DNA from: Actinomycetes bacterium
GTDB taxonomy: Bacteria > Actinomycetota > Acidimicrobiia > Acidimicrobiales > RAAP-2
Direction: 5' to 3'
Assembly: GCA_021802025.1 (NCBI GenBank)
Contig: JAKABC010000010.1
Span: forward strand, 1 to 21,698
Length of the DNA: 21,698 nucleotides
Position 1 is the first letter of the stretch, and every line of letters starts with the position of its first letter. Under the pieces are notes generated by a model. The model saw only the letters and a program-made list of their open reading frames with translations, had not been told where the DNA came from and made no database searches. Of the stretch, positions 6,834 through 13,000 are shown piece by piece. The position numbers and the translations under genes are program-made.

Positions 6834-8018
6834 GTGCGACGAGCCCCCCGGACCCTGGCCGTCCTCGCCGGCGCCGCCGTGGCGGCGGCGTCCCTCACGA
6901 GCGCGGGGCCGGTCTCGGCCGGATCGACCACCACGACGACCACGACGGCCGGGCCCACGACCACGAGCACCGCAGCGACGGGGGCCCTCGTGTGCGCGCG
7001 GCGCGTGGTCGACGGGTGGAGCCTCCCGCGACTCGCCGACGAGGTGGTCGCCGTCTCGGTGGACGCGGCCCACGTTGGGTCCTACGGTCCGGCCGCCCAC
7101 GCCGGCTTCGGGGCCCTGCTCGTCTTCGGGTCCCGCGCGCCGGCCGGCTTTGCGCGCGTGGTCGCCCGGCTCCAGACGATGACGCCCGGGGGGCTCGCGA
7201 TGCTCGTGATGAGCGACGAGGAGGGCGGCGGCGTCGCCCGCCTGACCAACCTGGTGGCGGCCCCGCCGTGGGCGAGGGCGATGGGGACGAGCTGGAGCCC
7301 GTCGCGCATCGAGCTCGCCGGCGAGCGCCTGGGCGCCTCGATGCTCGCGGCCGGGCTCACCGTCGACCTCGCCCCGGTGCTCGACGTCGACCCGCGCGCC
7401 GTCTACCCCGGGGCTCGCGACCCCGACGGGCTGCGCTCGTTCTCGGGGGTGGCAGCCACCGTCGCCGCCGACGGGACCGCCTTCTCTCAGGGTCTGGCGC
7501 GCGCGGGGGTCACCGCGGTCGTGAAGCACTTCCCCGGACTGGGCGGAGCGACGGGCAACACCGACTACGCACCGGCGGCCACCCGGCCCTGGCCCCAGCT
7601 GGTCGCCACGGACCTCGCCCCCTTCCGCGCGGCGATCGCCGCCGGAGCGCCGGGCGTGATGGTGGCCAACGCGCGCGTGCCGGGCCTCACGGCCGAGCCC
7701 GCCAGCCTCTCGGCCGTCGTCTACCGGTACCTGCGCGGGCCGATGGGCTTTGGCGGTCTCACGATGACCGACTCGCTCTCGGCGGGGGCGATATCGGCCG
7801 CCGGCCTCTCGGTCCCGTCGGCGTCGGTCGAGGCGGTGGAAGCCGGCGCCGACCTCGTCCTCGCGGGTCCGTCGCCCACCCCGGCGGGCGCGCTCGCCCT
7901 CGCGCGCGCGAGCGCGGCGGCCCTCGCGTCGGCCGTCACCGCGGGGAGTCTCGCGCGCGCGACCCTCGCCGAGGCGGCCGCCCAGGTCGTCGCCACGCGC
8001 AACGTCCTGTCGTGCTGA
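6834..8018 (+). CDS. Secreted GH3 family protein, NagZ-like beta-N-acetylhexosaminidase fold
   Basis: The protein has 394 residues. Residues 1 to about 29 form a Sec signal peptide (MRRAPRT, hydrophobic Ala/Leu core, cleavage likely after VSA), followed by a Thr-rich linker (31-49). It is thus probably exported or cell-wall-associated. The GH3 N-terminal barrel is clear: VMSDEEGG (125-132), LAPVLDVD (179-186), VVKHFPGLG (229-237), GVMVANARVPGL (274-285) and the nucleophile Asp313 in MTDSLSAGAI. NagZ enzymes trim N-acetylglucosamine from peptidoglycan fragments and use an Asp-Ser-His loop as acid/base. Here that loop reads Asn-Thr-Asp (242-244), so activity or specificity may differ. Only two cysteines exist, Cys54 and the final residue Cys394, suggesting a disulfide joining the ends. 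The GTG start is supported by TAGCGT-N6. Confidence 0.8.
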   Translation: MRRAPRTLAVLAGAAVAAASLTSAGPVSAGSTTTTTTTAGPTTTSTAATGALVCARRVVDGWSLPRLADEVVAVSVDAAHVGSYGPAAHAGFGALLVFGSRAPAGFARVVARLQTMTPGGLAMLVMSDEEGGGVARLTNLVAAPPWARAMGTSWSPSRIELAGERLGASMLAAGLTVDLAPVLDVDPRAVYPGARDPDGLRSFSGVAATVAADGTAFSQGLARAGVTAVVKHFPGLGGATGNTDYAPAATRPWPQLVATDLAPFRAAIAAGAPGVMVANARVPGLTAEPASLSAVVYRYLRGPMGFGGLTMTDSLSAGAISAAGLSVPSASVEAVEAGADLVLAGPSPTPAGALALARASAAALASAVTAGSLARATLAEAAAQVVATRNVLSC

Positions 8019-8168
8019 TCAGAGGTAGTGGGGCGGGCGCTCGTCGCGGTCGGCGCGCAGCCGGGCGACCTCGTCGCGCAGGCGCGCGTTCTCCTCGCTG
8101 AGACGACGCACGAGGACCTCGAGTTCGCCGAGGCGCTCCACGGGGTCGGGTTCAACCACGACGTCCAC
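8019..8168 (-). CDS. Small leucine-zipper protein, 49 residues
   Basis: This short frame has strong coding character, with third positions almost all G or C. It encodes a nearly ideal two-stranded coiled coil at about 13-40. Leucines fall every seven residues (16, 23, 30, 37). The intervening a-positions are Val20, Asn27 and Val34; an Asn at a central a-position typifies parallel dimeric zippers such as GCN4. The tail ends ERPPHYL. There is no membrane segment or DNA-binding domain. It is convergent with the GH3 gene, and the two stop codons abut as the palindrome TGATCA (8016-8021). The GTG at 8168 is the longest start; the GTG at 8159 (second in-frame) is possible. I do not recognise a family and cannot assign a function. 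Confidence 0.6.
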   Translation of the reverse strand: MDVVVEPDPVERLGELEVLVRRLSEENARLRDEVARLRADRDERPPHYL

Positions 8169-8205
8169 CCTGACACAGCGCACTCTCTCAGGAACGGCGC
8201 CGAAA

Positions 8206-8238
8206 TACTTTTATCACCCCCCCGGTCCTCGTTAGGGT
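8206..8238 (+). promoter_or_regulatory. Candidate promoter region of the APC permease
   Basis: Two TAnnnT elements occur upstream of the permease: TACTTT (8206-8211), within a conspicuously AT-rich patch at 8203-8215, and TAGGGT (8233-8238). The first would give a leader of about 58 bases containing the whole downstream hairpin. The second would start transcription inside the hairpin's left arm. I favour the first, weakly. Confidence 0.3.
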
Positions 8239-8264
8239 GGCGCCAAGCCCCGACGGGGGCGCCA
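8238..8264 (+). promoter_or_regulatory. GC-rich leader hairpin immediately before the permease ribosome site
   Basis: TGGCGCC (8238-8244) pairs perfectly with GGCGCCA (8258-8264). Inside, CCC (8249-8251) pairs with GGG (8255-8257) around a GAC loop. The base of the stem directly abuts the purine-rich ribosome site AGGGGGG (8265-8271). It could tune translation or, as DNA, be an operator; a third GGCGCC lies at 8196-8201. It does not match a riboswitch class I know. Confidence 0.45.
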
Positions 8265-8275
8265 AGGGGGGATAG

Positions 8276-9868
8276 ATGTCACAGGTCGACGACCAGGGAC
8301 ACGACCACGATCGGCTCCACGCGCTGGGGTACCGCCAGGAGCTCAAACGGGTCCTGTCGCTCTTCGACAACTTCTCGGTGGCCTTCAGCTACCTGAGTCC
8401 GATGGTGGGCATCTACTCGATCTTCTTCGTGGGTCTGGTGGCCGGTGGGCCGGCCTACATCTGGACGATCCCGGTCGTCGTGCTCTTCATGACCCTCGTC
8501 GCGCTCGTCTTCGGTGAGCTGGCGAGCGAGTACCCCGTCGCCGGGGCGCTCTACCAGTACGGCAAGTTCAACGTCGGGCCCCGCTACGGGTGGTTCGTGG
8601 GCTGGATCTACGGCTTCGCGCTGCTGGCGACCGTCGCCTCGGTGGACTCGGGCATCGTCGGCTACGTGGCGAGCCTCTCGAACACCTGGTTCCACACCCA
8701 CCTCAACCCCGCGGACCACCTCACGATCTTCATCACCGTGGCGATCGTCATCGTGCTCTCGGCCATCATGAACTCGGTCGGGGCCAAGCTCCTCGGACGC
8801 GTCGCCCACTTCGGGGTGTACGTCGAGACGATCGGCACCTTTGGGGTCTTCATCGCACTGGCCATCAACGGCTTCCACCACGGGCTGGGGTACCTCTTCA
8901 CCTCCCAGGGCGTGCAGTACGCGCACTCGAACCCCTTCGGCATCAACTTCGGGGGCCACTGGCTCACCGGCGCCGCGCTGATCGCGATCTTGGCCAACGT
9001 GTACATCTTCTACGGCTTCGAGTCCGCGGGCGACATCGCCGAAGAGACCAAGGACGCCGGCCGCCAGGTGCCGCGCGCGATGCGCAACGCCATCCTCTAC
9101 GGCGGCCTCGCCTCGTTCGTGCTGGTCCTCGGGCTCATCCTGGCGATCCCCGGCGGCACCAAGGCCTTCACCACGGTCGCCACCAACGGCGTGCCGATCA
9201 TCCTCGCCACGCTGCCCAGCTGGCTCCAGGACTTCTTCTTGGTGATGGTGATCATCGCGTTCTTCAGCTGCGGGACCGCGGTGATGGGCGCGGGGTCGCG
9301 GGTGGTCTTCGCCCTCGCGCGCGACAACGCCGTGCCCGGGGCCCCGACCCTGCGCCGGGTCACCCCCGTGCACCGCACCCCGCGCAACTCGATCCTGGTG
9401 GCCACGATCGTGCCCTTCGCGTTCTTGCTGCTCGTGCTGGTCAACCCGTCGACGAACGTCCACATCTTGTGGTTCGAGTACCCGGCCAAGGTGAACGCCC
9501 TGCTCGCGCTGATCTCCTTCGCGACCTCGGGCATCTACCTTTCGTTCTTCTTGACGGTCCTCGGCTCGTGGATCGCCAAGCGGCGGGGCTGGCGCCCGAG
9601 CGGGCAGTTCACCCTGGGTCGCTGGTCCGGGACGGTGACCTTCCTATCCGGGGCGTACCTGCTGTTGATGCTGCTCAACATCGTCTGGCCGAGCTCGCTC
9701 TCGAGCGGTCGGGGGCTGCTCTTCAACTACGGCTGGATCACGCTGCTCGTCATGGTGATCATCGTCGCGGCGGGCGCCCTCTACGAGGGGCTCATCCGCC
9801 CCGACCGCAAGCCGAACCTGGTCGACTCGGTGGCTGAGGAGGACACCCAGGCCCGCGTGGCCGACTGA
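8276..9868 (+). CDS. APC superfamily amino acid/choline-type permease
   Basis: A 530-residue polytopic membrane protein with about 12 to 13 hydrophobic segments, preceded by a short His/Asp-rich cytoplasmic N-terminus. The opening LGYRQELKRVLSLFDNFSVA resembles the amino acid/choline transporter branch of APC permeases (GABA, choline and ethanolamine carriers). The cytoplasmic-loop motif YGFESAGDIAEETKDAGRQV followed by PRAM is the family's most characteristic stretch. It is expected to import an amine or amino acid by proton or cation coupling. The substrate cannot be read from the sequence. The ATG at 8276 is supported by AGGGGGG four bases upstream, one of the few clear Shine-Dalgarno sites in the window. 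A small membrane-protein gene follows after 3 bases. Confidence 0.85.
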   Translation: MSQVDDQGHDHDRLHALGYRQELKRVLSLFDNFSVAFSYLSPMVGIYSIFFVGLVAGGPAYIWTIPVVVLFMTLVALVFGELASEYPVAGALYQYGKFNVGPRYGWFVGWIYGFALLATVASVDSGIVGYVASLSNTWFHTHLNPADHLTIFITVAIVIVLSAIMNSVGAKLLGRVAHFGVYVETIGTFGVFIALAINGFHHGLGYLFTSQGVQYAHSNPFGINFGGHWLTGAALIAILANVYIFYGFESAGDIAEETKDAGRQVPRAMRNAILYGGLASFVLVLGLILAIPGGTKAFTTVATNGVPIILATLPSWLQDFFLVMVIIAFFSCGTAVMGAGSRVVFALARDNAVPGAPTLRRVTPVHRTPRNSILVATIVPFAFLLLVLVNPSTNVHILWFEYPAKVNALLALISFATSGIYLSFFLTVLGSWIAKRRGWRPSGQFTLGRWSGTVTFLSGAYLLLMLLNIVWPSSLSSGRGLLFNYGWITLLVMVIIVAAGALYEGLIRPDRKPNLVDSVAEEDTQARVAD

Positions 9869-9871
9869 ACC

Positions 9872-10132
9872 GTGGGCGTCGCGGTCGCCTCGCTGGTGTG
9901 GTGGGCCGGCGGCATCGGCGCGGTCGTCCTCGCGGTGCGCACGATCGTCGACGTCGCGGACCACACCCGCGTGGCGTTCTACGCGGCGGGCTACTCGCGC
10001 AGTGCGTGGCTCGTCGTCCTCGGCGCCGGGATCTTCCTGTGGCCCGCGGCGTTCGTCGCGTCGCTCGTCTACTGGTTGCGCGCGCGACCGCGGGTCGTGC
10101 GGGCCGAGCGGGCGCTCGTGCCCCTGGCCTAG
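9872..10132 (+). CDS. Small two-helix membrane protein, DUF2516-like
   Basis: An 86-residue protein with two hydrophobic segments (about 5-25 and 45-68) around a polar loop (VDVADHTRVAFYAAGYSRSAW). It ends in a basic tail (RARPRVVRAE). The layout and the AFxAAGxSRxAWL-like centre with a tyrosine-containing exit helix before RP resemble the actinobacterial DUF2516 family. That resemblance is from memory of the family pattern and is tentative. No function is established. The GTG start lies 3 bases after the permease stop, so it is likely co-translated with it. Its TAG shares CTAG (10129-10132) with the convergent gene. Confidence 0.7.
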   Translation: MGVAVASLVWWAGGIGAVVLAVRTIVDVADHTRVAFYAAGYSRSAWLVVLGAGIFLWPAAFVASLVYWLRARPRVVRAERALVPLA

Positions 10133-10473
10133 TCGCCGGTTCCCTCGCTCGCCAGGGCGGCTCGCACGGCGTCGCGGGCGTCGCCCACGGCGTCGAGGTG
10201 GAGAGCGACCTTCATCGTCGCGAGCTGGCGCACCATGCCCTCGCCGACGTGGTGGGCGACGACGGCGCCCACGTGGTGCTCGAGCAAGAAGCGCGCGACG
10301 CGCGCGTGGTGGCGCGCCGAGCTGCCCTCGTCGTGGCGGACGCTCCAGTCGACCTGGAACTCCTCCCAGGAGAGGAGTCGCCCGCCCTCGACCTCGGCGA
10401 TGGCCAAGCGGTCGGCGCGGCCCCACCGCGGGTCGACGGTGCCGTCGGGCAGTACCGGGACGCAGGCGATCAC
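10129..10473 (-). CDS. Dinitrogenase iron-molybdenum cofactor-binding domain protein (NifX/NafY/YedF-independent small form)
   Basis: The whole 114-residue protein is a Nitro_FeMo-Co domain: IACVPVLPDGTVDPRWGRAD (2-21), IAEVEGGRL, then VDWSVRHDEG, SSARHHARVARFL (51-63), VVAHHVGEGM (71-80) and VGDARDAV (96-103). Family members bind or carry metal clusters. Stand-alone copies are common in organisms without nitrogenase, and their role is unclear. No nif gene is visible here. I chose the GTG at 10473 because TAGCCT ends 6 bases before it; a GTG two codons upstream (10479) would add Met-Val. The gene follows glutamate dehydrogenase by 35 bases on the same strand but seems to have its own promoter. 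Confidence 0.85.
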   Translation of the reverse strand: MIACVPVLPDGTVDPRWGRADRLAIAEVEGGRLLSWEEFQVDWSVRHDEGSSARHHARVARFLLEHHVGAVVAHHVGEGMVRQLATMKVALHLDAVGDARDAVRAALASEGTGD

Positions 10474-10479
10474 GACCAC

Positions 10480-10485
10480 AGGCTA
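10480..10485 (-). promoter_or_regulatory. Candidate -10 element for the FeMo-co-binding protein gene (TAGCCT)
   Basis: TAGCCT on the minus strand, then GTGGTC, then the GTG at 10473. The 6-base spacing matches the other leaderless-type promoters in the window and decides the preferred start. Confidence 0.4.
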
Positions 10486-10508
10486 GGCCGGCGCGCGGGC
10501 GCGTCGAT

Positions 10509-11783
10509 TTAGGGGAAGAGGCCGCGGAGCTTGGTCGCCTCGGCGATGCGCTCCACCCCCACCACGAGCGCGGTGTCGCGCAGCTCGAGCCCGAGCTGCT
10601 GGTGGCGGATCCACACCGAGTCGAAGGCGTGCTGCATGACGGTCTCGAGGCGCTTGGTGAAGAGCTCGTGCTCCCACATGAAGCCCTGCAGGTCCTGGGC
10701 CCACTCGAAGTACGAGGCGACGACGCCGCCGGCGTTGGCCAGGACGTCGGGCACGACCGGGATGCCCCGCTCGGCCAAGATGGCGGCCCCCTCGCCGGTC
10801 GTGGGCCCGTTGGCCGCCTCCACCATCATCGAGGCCGACATCGTCGAGGCGACTTTCTCGTCGACAACGCCGCCCAGGGCCGCCGGGACGGCGATGTCGC
10901 TCGGGATCGTGAAGAACGCGTCAGGGGCGACCTCCTCGGCGCCGGGGTAGCCGATGATCGAGTGGGCCTCGGCGTAGTGGTCGCTCATCCGGTGCGCGTC
11001 GATGCCCTCGGGGACGTGGATGGCGCCGTGGATGTCGGCGAGGCCGACGACCTTCATGCCGCGGTCGGTGAGGAGTTTGATGAGCGGGCCCCCGACCTTG
11101 CCGTAGCCCTGGATGATCACGCGCTGGCCCTCGGGGGCGAGTCCGAGCTGCTTGAGCAGTCCCAGGGTGCAGATCGTCACCCCGAGCGAGGTGGCGCCGG
11201 CGTGGCCGAACGACCCGCCGATGGCCAGGGGCTTGCCGGTGACGACGCCGGGCATCGAGTGGCCCCGCAGCATCGACACGGTGTCCATGATCCAGCTCAT
11301 GACCTGGGGGTCGGTGTTGATGTCGGGGGCCGGGATGTCACGGTCGGGGCCGATCATCGGCGAGATGGCGTAGGCGTAGCGCCGCGTGAGCCGCTCGAGC
11401 TCGTCGCGGCTCAGCGTGTCGGGATCGACTTTGACGCCGCCCTTGGCCCCGCCGTAGGGGATGTTGACGACGGCGCACTTGATCGACATGTCGGCCGACA
11501 GGGCCGCGATCTCGTCGACGTTGACGCTCTGGTGGAAGCGGATGCCGCCCTTGCCCGGCCCACGGGAGGAGTCGTGCTGGATGCGCCAGCCGGTGAAGAC
11601 CTCGACCTTGCCGCTGTCGCGGCGCACCGGGATGGACACCTCGAGGATCCGCTCGGGCGTGATGATTCGTTGGATGAGGCCGTCGTCGAGCTCGAGGATG
11701 TGACCCGCCTGCTCGATGAGGGATGTGACCCGCAGCCACGGATTGAACTCGTCGTGGTGGGTCTCGTGCTGACGTGTGACCAC
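10509..11783 (-). CDS. gdhA: Glutamate dehydrogenase (Glu/Leu/Phe/Val dehydrogenase family)
   Basis: A 424-residue enzyme interconverting glutamate with 2-oxoglutarate and ammonia. The catalytic domain shows GWRIQHDSSRGPGKGGIRFH (65-84), MSIKCAV with Lys102, the active-site Lys114 in PYGGAKGGV, and the catalytic Asp154 in IPAPDINT. The Rossmann domain has IQGYGKVGG (224-232) and an acidic Asp250 at the end of the second strand (VGLAD), which leans toward NAD but does not settle cofactor choice. The usual GGSxGRxxATG motif reads GGSFGHAGATS (189-199). The length is that of the bacterial/archaeal 420-residue hexameric class. The start is GTG at 11783 with no strong ribosome site. Related leucine or phenylalanine dehydrogenases are shorter (about 350-380), which disfavours them. 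Confidence 0.92.
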   Translation of the reverse strand: MVTRQHETHHDEFNPWLRVTSLIEQAGHILELDDGLIQRIITPERILEVSIPVRRDSGKVEVFTGWRIQHDSSRGPGKGGIRFHQSVNVDEIAALSADMSIKCAVVNIPYGGAKGGVKVDPDTLSRDELERLTRRYAYAISPMIGPDRDIPAPDINTDPQVMSWIMDTVSMLRGHSMPGVVTGKPLAIGGSFGHAGATSLGVTICTLGLLKQLGLAPEGQRVIIQGYGKVGGPLIKLLTDRGMKVVGLADIHGAIHVPEGIDAHRMSDHYAEAHSIIGYPGAEEVAPDAFFTIPSDIAVPAALGGVVDEKVASTMSASMMVEAANGPTTGEGAAILAERGIPVVPDVLANAGGVVASYFEWAQDLQGFMWEHELFTKRLETVMQHAFDSVWIRHQQLGLELRDTALVVGVERIAEATKLRGLFP

Positions 11784-11830
11784 TCTGTCACCAGCCTTGG
11801 GCTATGGGGAGCGCCGTTGCTCCACCCCCG

Positions 11831-11836
11831 AGCCTA
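11831..11836 (-). promoter_or_regulatory. Weak candidate -10 element for gdhA (TAGGCT)
   Basis: TAGGCT on the minus strand is the only TAnnnT between the two divergent genes in this orientation. It would give a leader of about 40 bases. Support is weak. Confidence 0.2.
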
Positions 11837-11874
11837 CGTGGCCGGCCCCCACGGTGCCCGCCAGGGAGGTCGGT

Positions 11875-11891
11875 TAGCGTGTCGTGGGAGG
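11875..11891 (+). promoter_or_regulatory. TAGCGT promoter element and GGGAGG ribosome site of the LLM oxidoreductase
   Basis: TAGCGT (11875-11880) precedes a purine-rich GGGAGG (11886-11891), which sits 4 bases before the ATG at 11896. A transcript starting about 6 bases after TAGCGT would have a leader of roughly 9 bases that is mostly the ribosome site. This favours ATG 11896 over GTG 11884. Confidence 0.45.
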
Positions 11892-11895
11892 CCCG

Positions 11896-12942
11896 ATGAA
11901 GATCTCGACGATGCTGGGCTACGCGGGCGGCTTCCGCCGCGCGGTCGACGAGGTGGCCGAGCTCGAGCGGGCCGGCCTCGACCTGGTCTGGGTGCCCGAG
12001 GCCTACGGCTTCGACGGGGTGTCGCTCATGGGCTACCTCGCCGCCAAGACCGAGCGCGTCGAGATCGGCTCGGGGATCCTGCCGATCTACACGCGCACCC
12101 CCACCCTGATCGCCATGACCGCGGCCGGCCTCGACCACCTGACCTCGGGCCGTTTCCACCTTGGCCTCGGGGCCTCGGGCCCCCAGGTCATCGAGGGCTT
12201 CCACGGCGTGCCCTACGACGACCCGCTGGGGCGCACCCGCGAGATCGTCGAGATCTGCCGGGCCGTGTGGCGCCGCGAGGCGCCCTTAGAGCACGGCGGC
12301 AAGCACTACTCGATGCCCCTGGCCGAGGGCAGGGGCACCGGGCTCGCCAAACCCCTCAAGATCATCGCCCACCCCGACCGCGCGGACATTCCGGTGTGGG
12401 TGGCGGCCCTGGGCGAGCGCAACGTGGCGCTCGCCGCCGAGGTCGCCGACGGCTGGATGCCCATCCTCTTCATCCCCGAGCGGGCGCGCGCCGTGTGGGG
12501 CGCCGCCCTCGACGCCGGTCGGGCTCGGCGCGACCCGAGTCTCGGCCCGCTCATGGTGACGGCCGGGGGTCTGCTCGCGATCGGTGAGGGTCCCGAAGTG
12601 CTCGAGGTGCGCGAGCGCGCCCGCTCCATGGTGGCGCTCTACGTCGGGGGCATGGGCGCGCGCGGTAAGAACTTCTACAACGAGCTGGCCGTGCGCTACG
12701 GCTTCGCCGACGCCGCCGCGGCCATCCAGGACCTCTACCTCGCCGGACGCAAGGCCGAGGCCGAGGCCGCGGTGCCCGCGGAGATGCTCGAGCTCACGAC
12801 CCTGTGCGGACCGGCCGGCTACGTCGCCGAGCGGGTGGCGGCCTTCGCCGAGGCCGGGGTCACCCACCTCCAGGTCGCCCCGGTGCCGACCCCGGGGCGC
12901 AGCGCCGCCGCCCTCGTCGAGGAGCTGGGCGCCCTGCTCTAG
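11896..12942 (+). CDS. Luciferase-like (LLM class) oxidoreductase, probably F420-dependent, Rv3520c-like
   Basis: A 348-residue bacterial-luciferase-fold (beta/alpha)8 protein. It opens with MKISTMLGYAGGF and shows the family segments LDLVWVPEAYGFD (29-41), EIGSGILPIYTRTPTLIAM (57-75), GRFHLGLGASGPQVIEG (90-106) and VAALGERNVALAAEVADGW (169-187). The pattern resembles the actinobacterial F420-linked Rv3520c group more than FMN monooxygenases. Substrate and even redox direction are unknown. In F420-using actinobacteria such proteins oxidise or reduce hydride-accepting carbons. The ATG start is chosen from the GGGAGG site; the GTG four codons upstream would delete that site. It is divergent from gdhA and followed, after 58 bases, by a gene with its own promoter. 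Confidence 0.85.
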   Translation: MKISTMLGYAGGFRRAVDEVAELERAGLDLVWVPEAYGFDGVSLMGYLAAKTERVEIGSGILPIYTRTPTLIAMTAAGLDHLTSGRFHLGLGASGPQVIEGFHGVPYDDPLGRTREIVEICRAVWRREAPLEHGGKHYSMPLAEGRGTGLAKPLKIIAHPDRADIPVWVAALGERNVALAAEVADGWMPILFIPERARAVWGAALDAGRARRDPSLGPLMVTAGGLLAIGEGPEVLEVRERARSMVALYVGGMGARGKNFYNELAVRYGFADAAAAIQDLYLAGRKAEAEAAVPAEMLELTTLCGPAGYVAERVAAFAEAGVTHLQVAPVPTPGRSAAALVEELGALL

Positions 12943-12950
12943 CCGCGATA

Positions 12951-12980
12951 GGGCCTTTGGTCACCAGGGCCCTTCGGCCC
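12951..12980 (+). terminator. GC-rich hairpins after the LLM oxidoreductase, weak terminator candidate
   Basis: Two overlapping stems are possible: GGGCC (12951-12955) with GGCCC (12968-12972), and GGGCC (12967-12971) with GGCCC (12976-12980) around a CTTC loop. They are mutually exclusive. There is no U-tract, so intrinsic termination is doubtful. The structure also overlaps the expected -35 zone of the following promoter. Confidence 0.25.
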
Positions 12981-12988
12981 GGGCTGGC

Positions 12989-12994
12989 TACCGT
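12989..12994 (+). promoter_or_regulatory. Candidate -10 element for the indolepyruvate oxidoreductase gene (TACCGT)
   Basis: TACCGT is followed by exactly 6 bases and the GTG at 13001, again the leaderless layout. No Shine-Dalgarno is present. Confidence 0.42.
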
Positions 12995-13000
12995 CGGGTC

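Noticed and set aside
646..7529. Very long minus-strand open frames (up to 764 codons) across the his operon and neighbours
   Set aside because: They lie antisense to genes with complete catalytic motifs, have Arg/Gly/Asp-rich low-complexity translations and no family motifs. This is the usual shadow effect of extreme GC content.
8248..8259. CCCC-GACG-GGGG in the permease leader as a guanidine-II (mini-ykkC) hairpin
   Set aside because: That class needs two hairpins with ACGR tetraloops on closed stems. Here an ACGG loop would be closed by G opposite G, and there is no second hairpin.
8028..8396. A 122-codon plus-strand frame through the permease leader
   Set aside because: It overlaps the leader hairpin and permease start, its translation has no recognisable pattern, and the minus-strand leucine-zipper frame explains the coding signal at 8019-8168 better.
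11837..11853. CGTGG/CCACG inverted repeat and GGCCGGCC between gdhA and the LLM gene
   Set aside because: Arms of five bases and a GC-only palindrome are expected by chance at this base composition, and no promoter geometry supports them.
11884..11895. GTG 11884 as the start of the LLM oxidoreductase
   Set aside because: The GGGAGG ribosome site lies after it and is correctly spaced for ATG 11896, which gives the family N-terminus.
12584..13000. Upstream in-frame extension of the indolepyruvate oxidoreductase
   Set aside because: It runs through the LLM oxidoreductase gene in another frame, while the GTG at 13001 has a well-placed TACCGT and gives a family-like N-terminus.
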